Positions 36,988 through 43,684 of a stretch of DNA of 64,000 bases are shown here, one piece after another; position 1 is the stretch's first letter; each line of letters opens with the position of its first letter. A program made the position numbers and the translations under genes. Below the pieces are notes generated by a model. It saw only the letters and a list, made by a program, of their open reading frames with translations. It was not told the DNA's origin and searched no databases. Source of the stretch: JACVRN01 sp036389255 (GTDB lineage Bacteria; Acidobacteriota; Blastocatellia; Pyrinomonadales; Pyrinomonadaceae); assembly GCA_036389255.1 (NCBI GenBank), contig DASVQI010000004.1, positions 66,159 through 130,158 of the forward strand. Reading direction: 5' to 3'.

Positions 36988-37512
36988 TTATTTGACGCGT
37001 ACCTGATAGGAGGCCGTCAGCTTGCCGCCTGCGGCGAGCGGGTCTGCCCATTCATAGCGCACTTGCGTATACATCGAGACGGGAGCAGCTACCTGCTTCA
37101 TAGTGCCGTCGGGCTGCTTTTCCGCAATCATGGGCTTGGCCGTGAAGGTCTTGCCTCCGTCAATGCTGTAGGCGACGGCAGCGTTGCCCTCGGCCTTCGC
37201 GGAGCCTTCTACGAACGAGGTGCCTTTCGGAATCTGTCCGACTGTGCGGTAATCAAGCGCCGCCGCGTTGCCGGCGTTGTGCGAAACGATGTTCCAGCTT
37301 ACGACCTCGCCTGAGCCGACTGCCTGAGCCTTCTCAAGCGAAAGCTCTTCCTGGCCGCGATGCACAGAGCCCGAGAGCGCGACTTTTATTTCCGGTCGAC
37401 TGATGAACATGCGCGCCGCACCCGTCTTGGCAAATACAGCCGCGCCACCTACGACTAACAGGGCGCAGGTGACGATAAACGCGGTTACGCGGTTCTTCGA
37501 AGATTTCTTCAT
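36988..37512 (-). CDS. Small secreted single DUF11-like domain protein
   Basis: A 174-residue protein. An N-terminal hydrophobic segment (about 10-30) is followed by one beta-sandwich domain with VVSWNIVSHNAGNAAALDY, the SIDGGKTFTAKP turn typical of DUF11 repeats, and the ending LTASYQVRVK. It is the first gene of the minus-strand surface locus, 74 bp before the 688-residue gene. GGAGAAAAGC lies upstream of the ATG. It could be a soluble subunit or cap of the surface assembly. Confidence 0.7.
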   Translation of the reverse strand: MKKSSKNRVTAFIVTCALLVVGGAAVFAKTGAARMFISRPEIKVALSGSVHRGQEELSLEKAQAVGSGEVVSWNIVSHNAGNAAALDYRTVGQIPKGTSFVEGSAKAEGNAAVAYSIDGGKTFTAKPMIAEKQPDGTMKQVAAPVSMYTQVRYEWADPLAAGGKLTASYQVRVK

Positions 37513-37999
37513 GTTGAGCTTTTCTCCTTAAGGATTAAACACTGAATGGCTCAAAAGCGGACGTGGGGGGATTTGGTGTCAGCCTCTTTGAGGCAGTGAG
37601 CCACACCTGAAAGCGCTGTTCCGGCTATTCAACCTTCCGACGAGCGCACATAGATTATTCCCAAAGCGTCTGCTGCTCTCAGCTTGAATGTGATGTAAGC
37701 TGCTGAATGCTAAAGGTTTAAATTAAACCTTGGGTGGCGAACGAGGGGGTCTGAAGAATTGAAAGTCGGGCAATTCCAGCCAGTCGGAACCCGTGGAGAG
37801 CAACCGACCGCAAATGTTTTAGCATCGTTGTGACAGTTTTGTCAATATATTTCTTTCGTTAAACATCAGGCCCGTCGAGGTCATTCGATAGGCGCTGGCA
37901 GCACGGCTTTTCGCGGACTGACTTGCTAGGTAAGCGTCTCATACGACTCAGGATAGTGGAGAAGGGGCGGGATTGTGACTTTAAGATGGAAGAACGAAG
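37513..37999. promoter_or_regulatory. Divergent control region with 19-bp perfect palindrome at 37713-37731
   Basis: The 487 bp between the DUF11 locus and the M48 peptidase gene contain AAGGTTTAA-A-TTAAACCTT (37713-37731), a perfect palindrome of operator-like size. AT-rich sequence around 37820-37860 could hold a promoter. No riboswitch was recognised and no ORF looks real. Confidence 0.4.
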
Positions 38000-38761
38000 A
38001 TGAGTATCTCTTGCCCCACGGCGCGGCGTGCTGCGCTCTGTCTGGTAGTGTATCTTGCCCTCTCTGCTACTGCTGCGGCCCTTGCGACAGGAGCGGGCGA
38101 GGCCGAAAGCCTGCGCACGGAAGCATACCGCGCCAATCTACTGACAGCCTATGAGGAGCGGATAGTAGGACAGCGCATGGCTTATCTGTATGAGCAGCGA
38201 CACACGCTCATACAGGAGCCAGCCACTGCGGCCCGTCTAGACCGCATAAAGGCGCGGCTGAGCGCGTCGGCTTCGCTGCCAAACTTTGAGATTAAAATCA
38301 TACAAAGCAACCAGCCGGAAGCCTTGAGCTTTCCGCCGGGGTACATCTACATCACATCGGCGCTCACGAGGCTGGCTGCGACGGATGACGAGTTGGCGGC
38401 TGTGATTGCTCACGAGGCCGCGCACATCACAAATCACGACCTGTCCCACTTGATTGCGCTGGCGCTGGCGCTGCCCACAGGCGAACAGGAGAACTTCCCC
38501 ACTCGCCGGGCGATTGTCACAGGCCGGGCTATCCATTTCGATTTTCCCTACGGGCTTGACGAAGCGCGGCTGCGCTGTGAGATGGAGGCGGACAAAATGG
38601 CTGTAAGTTGGATGGCGCGCGCGGGGTACGACAATCAGGCATTGGCTCTATTATTAGAGAGCCTGACGGCCCGGCTTCCCCTTCGGGCAGAGCCGGAGCG
38701 TGCAGCCTTGAAGGCGCGTGTCACCCTTCTCAGGGAGGAATCGTTTCTCGCGCTCAGGTAG
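38000..38761 (+). CDS. M48 family zinc metallopeptidase, exported
   Basis: A 253-residue protein with signal peptide (about 1-30). The catalytic helix AAVIAHEAAHITNHDLSH contains HEAAH (138-142), with zinc ligands His138/His142 and catalytic Glu139. The third ligand is in the EMEAD motif (194-198). Members with this compact form (BepA/YfgC or Oma1-like, without TM helices) act as periplasmic proteases in envelope quality control. It lacks the TPR domain of BepA. Confidence 0.85.
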   Translation: MSISCPTARRAALCLVVYLALSATAAALATGAGEAESLRTEAYRANLLTAYEERIVGQRMAYLYEQRHTLIQEPATAARLDRIKARLSASASLPNFEIKIIQSNQPEALSFPPGYIYITSALTRLAATDDELAAVIAHEAAHITNHDLSHLIALALALPTGEQENFPTRRAIVTGRAIHFDFPYGLDEARLRCEMEADKMAVSWMARAGYDNQALALLLESLTARLPLRAEPERAALKARVTLLREESFLALR

Positions 38762-38804
38762 CAGCCGGGACTGGCGTATCTTTTCAAGTAGAGAGCATAA
38801 CGAA

Positions 38805-38838
38805 AAGGGGCTCGGAAGCTTTAGCTTCCGAGCCCCTT
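38805..38838. terminator. Terminator between M48 gene and tRNA-Gln
   Basis: A perfect 16-bp stem (AAGGGGCTCGGAAGCT, 38805-38820; partner 38823-38838) with a 2-nt loop. On the minus strand it is followed by TTCGTT. It can serve the peptidase gene and the tRNA. Confidence 0.8.
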
Positions 38839-38846
38839 CGCTTGAT

Positions 38847-38921
38847 TGGCTGCCGGACTAGGACTCGAACCTAGAAAACCTGATCCAGAGTCAGGTGTGA
38901 TGCCGATTTCACCATCCGGCA
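38847..38921 (-). tRNA. tRNA-Gln (anticodon CTG)
   Basis: On the minus strand the acceptor arms TGCCGGA and TCCGGCA pair. The anticodon stem CCTGA/TCAGG encloses loop CTCTGGA, giving anticodon CTG (reads CAG). The T-arm contains GGTTCGAGTCC. Discriminator G and CCA are encoded (38847-38850). All arms fold canonically. Confidence 0.95.
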
Positions 38922-39022
38922 ATAACTCGAAGATGAGCGGATTTCTTAATCCGCCAGCCTTACTGTAGCGCGACTTTCACAGTAAGTTGAATAATGAATT
39001 TACGTAATCTGATGGATGATTG

Positions 39023-40420
39023 TCAACTCGGCTGGCCGTTCTTCGATTGGGCTTCTTTGTCTGCGGCTTCGCTGTGGCGTTTGAGCATTCGTTGAAGGGT
39101 TTTGCGGTCAACGCCGAGGACGCGGGCGGCGGCCTGCTTGTTGCCGCTAGTGTGCGCGAGCACGCGCGCAACGTACCGGCCTTCCAGCTCCGAAAGCGAA
39201 GGCCAGTCCTCTTCAGTCCTTGTGCGCTGCTCCCTGTTTTCATCCGGCGGGAGTTGATGAAAGTTTCGTATGCGTTCGGGCAGGTCATCGGGCGTGACCA
39301 CTTGATCGCAGAGAGCTGCTGCCCGGACGACCGCGTTCTCAAGCTCGCGTATGTTGCCCGGCCAGTTGTATGACTCAAGTATCTGCATGGCTTCGGGCGT
39401 AAATCGAACGGGCGGGTCGTCGGCTCTATGAACTCGCTCAGCGAATCGTTTGGCGAGCGCTTTGATGTCTTCGCGCCGCTCACGCAGGGCGGGGAGATGA
39501 AGCGTGACGGCGTTGAGCCTGTAGAGAAGGTCTTGGCGAAAGCGACCTTCGCGCACCTCTTGGTCTGTGTCGCGGTTGGTGGCGGCTATGACGCGCACGT
39601 CAACCTGCAAGAGACGGTTCGAGCCGACGCGCCTTATCTCTCCCTCTTGCAGCGCCCGCAGAAGCTTTACCTGAAAAGCCGGAGTCGTCTCGGTGATTTC
39701 GTCCAGAAAGACTGTGCCGCCGTCCGCCTCTTCCCACAACCCGCGACGGTCGAAGGTTGCGCCTGTGAAGGAGCCGCGCACGTGGCCGAACAGTTCACTC
39801 TCGATAAGCTCGGAAGGAATCGCGCCGCAGTTGACGGCTACGAAAGGCATGTCGCGGCGCGGGCTGCGGCGATGAATGGCGCGCGCCACAACCTCTTTGC
39901 CCGTGCCGGACTCGCCCGTGATGAGCACCGGAAGATTCGTCACGGCCACGCGTCCGACCAGCTTCATCACCTCTACGAACGCCTGACTATGGCCCACGAG
40001 GTCTATGTCGGACGTGTAGACGGGCCGAAGCTCGCCCGTAATCCCTTTACGGGTGCGGCTTCTGATGCGCTCCCGCACGGAGCGTGAAAGAGAGAGAACG
40101 TCGTTGACCGAGAAGGGTTTCAGCAGGTAGTCGTAAGCGCCTAGCGAGACGGCGTCAAGGGCTCCTACAGCAGAGCCGTGGCCCGTCATGAGAACTGTCT
40201 GCGCTTCGGGCTGCTCTTCCGTGAATCGCTTGAGGACTGCGAAGCCGTCCGCCCCGCCTAGCATCACATCGCAGAATACGAGCGTCCATTCTTCCGTATG
40301 GAGCATCTCGAAGGCGCGCTCAGCCGTCTCCGCTTCCTGAACCGACCAGCCGTCAGCGCGCAGCACTTCGCCCACGAAGTCGCGTATTGCCGCTTCGTCA
40401 TCAACAACCAGAGCTTTCAT
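39023..40420 (-). CDS. Sigma-54-dependent response regulator, NtrC family
   Basis: A 465-residue protein (from ATG 40420, MKALVVDDEAAIRDF). The receiver domain has its phosphorylation site at Asp51 (CDVML), Thr at LMTG and Lys at LLKPF. The AAA+ domain has Walker A GESGTGKE (169-176), the sigma-54 contact loop as GSFTGA (216-221, usually GAFTGA) and Walker B VFLDE (237-241). The C-terminal Fis-type HTH is HTSGNKQAAARVLGVDRKTL. It should activate sigma-54 promoters when phosphorylated. The open frame extends to 40492, but the extra 24 residues are not receiver-like. A HisKA-only protein is divergently encoded. Confidence 0.92.
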   Translation of the reverse strand: MKALVVDDEAAIRDFVGEVLRADGWSVQEAETAERAFEMLHTEEWTLVFCDVMLGGADGFAVLKRFTEEQPEAQTVLMTGHGSAVGALDAVSLGAYDYLLKPFSVNDVLSLSRSVRERIRSRTRKGITGELRPVYTSDIDLVGHSQAFVEVMKLVGRVAVTNLPVLITGESGTGKEVVARAIHRRSPRRDMPFVAVNCGAIPSELIESELFGHVRGSFTGATFDRRGLWEEADGGTVFLDEITETTPAFQVKLLRALQEGEIRRVGSNRLLQVDVRVIAATNRDTDQEVREGRFRQDLLYRLNAVTLHLPALRERREDIKALAKRFAERVHRADDPPVRFTPEAMQILESYNWPGNIRELENAVVRAAALCDQVVTPDDLPERIRNFHQLPPDENREQRTRTEEDWPSLSELEGRYVARVLAHTSGNKQAAARVLGVDRKTLQRMLKRHSEAADKEAQSKNGQPS

Positions 40421-40601
40421 GGATTCAGCCACGGCGAAGAATATAGCACGCTCTTTACTGCGCTTTGAAATTCTCAAGCGCCGCTCTCTCAAACATCCTT
40501 TGCCATTTAACCTTGCCCAGTCGCACGTGTTAAGAGCACAATGTGTAGCTGTCAGATTAAACCGACCTATGCTCTTCGAGCGCTAGCGAAGGATGACAAT
40601 G

Positions 40602-40940
40602 ATGGATAAGCCAGAGGCGCAGGACGCGGCTGCGCAGGAAGCAAGGGAGAAGCGCTTGCGTGCGCTCGTGGCCGAGCATGAATCGAAGCTCGTGGAGATA
40701 GCCGAGCTTGTGGCCAACGTCAGGCACGAGATAAACAACCCGCTCACGGGCGTCATAGGTCAGGCTCAGCTTCTGCTGCGCGAAGAGTTGAGCACCACCG
40801 CGCGCCGCCGCGTTGAAACCATAGAGCAACTAGCTGGCCGCATACGCGACACGGTGGCACGGCTGCGCGAAGTCCAGCGACCCCATCAAACTTACGCCCC
40901 GGAAAACGAAAGCGAGGCGGACGCGCCGCCTCGCCACTGA
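40602..40940 (+). CDS. Orphan HisKA (histidine-kinase dimerisation/phosphoacceptor) protein without ATPase domain
   Basis: About 112 residues (ATG 40602; ATG 40593 or 40599 also possible, with GAAGG at 40588-40592). The region VANVRHEINNPLTGVIGQAQ is a HisKA H-box with the phosphoacceptor His (residue 42), followed by the second helix of the four-helix bundle (ARRRVETIEQLAGRIRDTVA). No HATPase motifs (N, G1, G2 boxes) follow; the protein ends in a short acidic tail and a stop. It may act as a phosphotransfer or dimerisation partner for another kinase and the divergent NtrC-type regulator. Alternatively it is a decayed kinase. Confidence 0.75.
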   Translation: MDKPEAQDAAAQEAREKRLRALVAEHESKLVEIAELVANVRHEINNPLTGVIGQAQLLLREELSTTARRRVETIEQLAGRIRDTVARLREVQRPHQTYAPENESEADAPPRH

Positions 40941-40963
40941 ATTCCATGAGAAAGCAGATTGAA

Positions 40964-40997
40964 AGAAGGCGCTGTGATTTGTCCCGCAGCGCCTTCT
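40964..40997 (+). terminator. Terminator after the HisKA gene
   Basis: AGAAGGCGCTG (40964-40974) and CAGCGCCTTCT (40987-40997), perfect 11-bp stem with 12-nt loop, followed by TCTTAGAGG. Confidence 0.7.
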
Positions 40998-41147
40998 TCT
41001 TAGAGGAATCTCATGCCGTCTTTATTTGAACTCTCTTCTCTTCGTGAGCATTTACAAGTCGCCGGACGGCTCCTGCACAGTCCTTCAAAACTTGCTGTGA
41101 GCTAATTAAAGCGACAAACCGGAGGGGAAATCTCAGGCTTCTATTCT

Positions 41148-41177
41148 GGAGGCCGCTCTTTTGTCAAAGCGGCCTCC
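41148..41177. terminator. Hairpin after the Tes-like gene
   Basis: GGAGGCCGCT (41148-41157) and AGCGGCCTCC (41168-41177), loop 10 nt, 9 bp beyond the stop of the minus-strand radical SAM gene. No strong T-run. Confidence 0.5.
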
Positions 41178-41186
41178 TTGAGCAAA

Positions 41187-43178
41187 TCAAACGGTAGCTT
41201 CTTGAGTCTCTTCTTCAGGCTCTTCAATCAGGTAGGGCGTGACCTTCTGTCCCCGGTCGTCCCTGTCTTCGTCTAGAATCGCGCTGATTATCGGCAGGCT
41301 CAGGGAGTGGCGCGTGTTAGAGAGCGGGACGCTCTTGCCCTTAGCGTAAACCGGGTGACGTCCATTCTCGGAGTACCACTCTGAGAGGTTGGCGGTCTTG
41401 TGCATGTTCTCTATTATCTGCCTCCAGCCTACGCCAGTGTTGTAAGCGCAGAAGGAGATTTCGCCTTCCTGCGTGCCATACGGAATCACGCACATCTCCG
41501 TGCGGCGGAAGTCGTAGTTGAACAAATCCTGAAACCACATGCCTTCGACACAGAGCACGCGCCAGACATCCGACGGGTCATTGGCTCCCGCAGCGCCCTG
41601 CGACTTCATGCGGTCGTTGCGGTCGGAGTTGGAGCTGGTCGAAGAAGGCTTGAAGAGATTGATAATCTGCGAGATGGGAAAGCCTTCGGGCGCGCGACGC
41701 GCGTCGTAGTTGCGCATGATTGCCATGCCCAACTGCGCGTAGGTCATCTTCTTTCCCCGCGCCGTGTCCGTAATGAGCGCGACGTCCTTCATGAACTGCT
41801 CGTAGTTGAAGAACTCGAAGAGAGACTTCCACTCGCCCGTCTCGCGGTTGACGACCATCAGCGTGAAGATGCCGCAGTTCGGATGGCAGTTGCAGCTAGA
41901 CCATCCCCACGGCGCGTCCGCGCCTTGCAGCATGTCCATTACGCTCGTGAACGCCGAATACGAAGAGAGCGGGAACCAGTCGCGCAGAGGCTGAAGCTGA
42001 CCATTAAGCTGGTCTTTCAGGTCGTGCGTCATGCCTGCCAGCGTGTAGCGCTGTTGGATACGCACATCGTCGGGCACGTCTTCGTCGCGGCCGGTGAAGG
42101 AGACGGGCTGAAACGCAATGGTCTGAACCTTGTCTATGTTCTTGGCCGCGAACTCTACAATCTGGCCTATGGCGTCGTTGTTGATGGTGTTGACGATGGT
42201 CGTGACGAGCGTGACCTTGATGCCGACTTTGGCCAGATTCTCTATGGCCTGCAATTTTACGTCGAAGAGATTGCCGACGCCCCTGTGCTTGTTCTTCTCT
42301 TCCGACACGCCGTCGAATTGCAGGTAGACGCCGTGCTGCCCGGCTTCCTTGGCGGCCTTGCAGAACTCCAAGTCTTCCGCGAAGCGTATGCCGTTGGTGG
42401 CTGCAAGTATGCGATAGAAGCCTATCTTCTTGGCGTAGGCTACGGCCTCAAGGTAGTAGGGCGAGAGCGTCGGCTCGCCGCCGGAGAAGAGAATGATGAC
42501 CTGCCTGCGCGGCTTGAAGGAGACGGCGCGGTCAAGTATTGCCTTGGTGTCTTCAAACGTGGGCTCGTGAACGTAGCCGACCTGATTGGCATCCATGAAG
42601 CAAGGATTGCACATCATGTTGCAGCGATTGGTCAGGTCAACCGTCAGCACGGCTCCGCGCCCGAATTTTATGTTGGAAGTTCCGTGATGATGAACTGCGG
42701 CGTCCTCGGCTGCGCGAAAGTCGCGCCCGAAGAAGAGCGATTCTATGCGGCGCAAAAATTCCGGGTCGGTCGCCATCACGTCTTCAAAGGTGCCGTGAAC
42801 GGGACAGGTCTTGCGCATGATGACCTGACCGTCTTCTTCCAGAATCTGTGCTTTGATTTCGCCCGGATGCGTGTGCATCAGCGTGTCTAGCTGCACCGCG
42901 CCGGTTATCACTGCGTTACGTACTTCCTTGACGCAGCGCGGGCATAAGCTGTCAGTCTCGCGCGGGAACCCTAAAGGCGGGCTCGTGCGCTCGTAGGATT
43001 TCAGAAGCGGAGCCGGAGCCCATTTCGGATGAATGGCCTCGCCTTCCGGCAAGCGGCTGTTGATTGACTGGAAAACTTTCCACGCCACGTCAGAAAGATT
43101 GGAAACAAGCGACGACGAGCGCACGCCGCTAAAGCGTCCTTTTTCCGATTCGTTTCTGCGAAATTGATCGCTGAACAA
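41187..43178 (-). CDS. Tes/MSS-like radical SAM protein (tetraether or membrane-spanning lipid synthase homologue)
   Basis: A 663-residue protein with the layout of archaeal tetraether lipid synthase. An N-terminal cysteine zone (CPRC, 79-82; CPVHG from 125) is followed by the radical SAM motif DLTNRCNMMCNPC (Cys186/190/193) and FSGGEP (231-236). A CNCHPNCG cluster lies near 428-435. A C-terminal MWFQDLFNYDFRRTEMC ends in FCAYNTG. Tes joins lipid tails by sp3 C-C coupling; bacterial relatives are implicated in membrane-spanning diacids. Acidobacteria of this group make iso-diabolic acid, so a role in that lipid is my inference. The start is TTG 43178, with AGGAGA 9 bp upstream. Confidence 0.85.
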   Translation of the reverse strand: MFSDQFRRNESEKGRFSGVRSSSLVSNLSDVAWKVFQSINSRLPEGEAIHPKWAPAPLLKSYERTSPPLGFPRETDSLCPRCVKEVRNAVITGAVQLDTLMHTHPGEIKAQILEEDGQVIMRKTCPVHGTFEDVMATDPEFLRRIESLFFGRDFRAAEDAAVHHHGTSNIKFGRGAVLTVDLTNRCNMMCNPCFMDANQVGYVHEPTFEDTKAILDRAVSFKPRRQVIILFSGGEPTLSPYYLEAVAYAKKIGFYRILAATNGIRFAEDLEFCKAAKEAGQHGVYLQFDGVSEEKNKHRGVGNLFDVKLQAIENLAKVGIKVTLVTTIVNTINNDAIGQIVEFAAKNIDKVQTIAFQPVSFTGRDEDVPDDVRIQQRYTLAGMTHDLKDQLNGQLQPLRDWFPLSSYSAFTSVMDMLQGADAPWGWSSCNCHPNCGIFTLMVVNRETGEWKSLFEFFNYEQFMKDVALITDTARGKKMTYAQLGMAIMRNYDARRAPEGFPISQIINLFKPSSTSSNSDRNDRMKSQGAAGANDPSDVWRVLCVEGMWFQDLFNYDFRRTEMCVIPYGTQEGEISFCAYNTGVGWRQIIENMHKTANLSEWYSENGRHPVYAKGKSVPLSNTRHSLSLPIISAILDEDRDDRGQKVTPYLIEEPEEETQEATV

Positions 43179-43210
43179 AGAATTAAATCTCCTCTGCTGC
43201 CTGGCCTTCC

Positions 43211-43287
43211 GCGTCTACCCGGAGACGCGAACGGATGAATAAAAGCCCGGAAAATTCTCTATTAGATGCAAAGCCAGCCATCCGGGC
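43211..43287 (-). promoter_or_regulatory. Structured 5' leader of the Tes-like gene
   Basis: Two hairpins lie just upstream of the TTG start on the minus strand: GCGTCT/AGACGC (43211-43228) and GCCCGGA/TCCGGGC (43245-43287). They do not match a riboswitch class I know and could simply be leader structure. Confidence 0.3.
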
Positions 43288-43377
43288 ACACCAAAACCCG
43301 AAACCCTTGCGATGCGACATGATAGTAACATAAGCCTTTAAAGGCAGGAAGCCCGTAAAAGCCCCAAGACTTTAATA

Positions 43378-43407
43378 TTGACAGGGCGGAAAGCTCAGGC
43401 GTATAAG
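43378..43407 (+). promoter_or_regulatory. Consensus-like sigma-70 promoter
   Basis: TTGACA (43378-43383), 18-bp spacer, TATAAG (43402-43407). It is the best -35 match noted in the window. A start site is expected near 43414. The first good start codon downstream is at 43685, beyond a terminator. Confidence 0.6.
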
Positions 43408-43413
43408 CAGGAT

Positions 43414-43573
43414 ACGGAACCTTTCTTTACGGCTTCCTGAAACATTCGCGCCGCGCACGGGAAAAAGGCCGGTTTTATCTACAGGTAGCGGCGGCTGGCG
43501 CTACGTACCCGCAGAACAAGAGGCGGGCGGCGAATCACCTGACAAAAGGCCGGACGCATCCGGCCCTCTTTTT
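43414..43573 (+). ncRNA. Candidate small RNA of about 160 nt
   Basis: The interval runs from the predicted start of a strong promoter to a GC-rich hairpin plus T-run. It has no convincing ORF. The ends approach each other through ATTCGC (43444-43449) with GCGAAT (43530-43535). The middle contains GTAGCG/CGCTAC around a GCGGCTGG loop (43485-43504). Size and end-to-end pairing recall 6S RNA, but I cannot assign a class. Alternatively it is an attenuated leader of the lipase-CHAT operon that follows. Confidence 0.4.
43548..43573 (+). terminator. Intrinsic terminator of the candidate small RNA
   Basis: GGCCGGA (43548-43554) and TCCGGCC (43559-43565) with a CGCA loop, followed by CTCTTTTTG. Confidence 0.75.
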
Positions 43574-43684
43574 GAGCACAACCCTGAAAGACCCGAGCTT
43601 TGGGAAAGTGTCAGACCCTGAGGCCGATTTCAGACCCGAAAGCCCAACCCTAGCTACCGTTTTCAAGGAGAATCGGAATCCAGT

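Noticed and set aside
37513..37999. Possible c-di-GMP riboswitch in front of the DUF11 locus
   Set aside because: I looked for the conserved GEMM core on both strands and did not find it.
41400..42890. A 496-codon plus-strand open frame opposite the Tes-like gene
   Set aside because: Composition is Arg/Val/His-rich without domains, and it mirrors the codon bias of the strongly supported minus-strand gene. Antisense shadow.
43414..43573. Assignment of the candidate RNA as SRP RNA or tmRNA
   Set aside because: The GGAAGCAGCC-type SRP apical motif and the tmRNA tRNA-like end are both absent.
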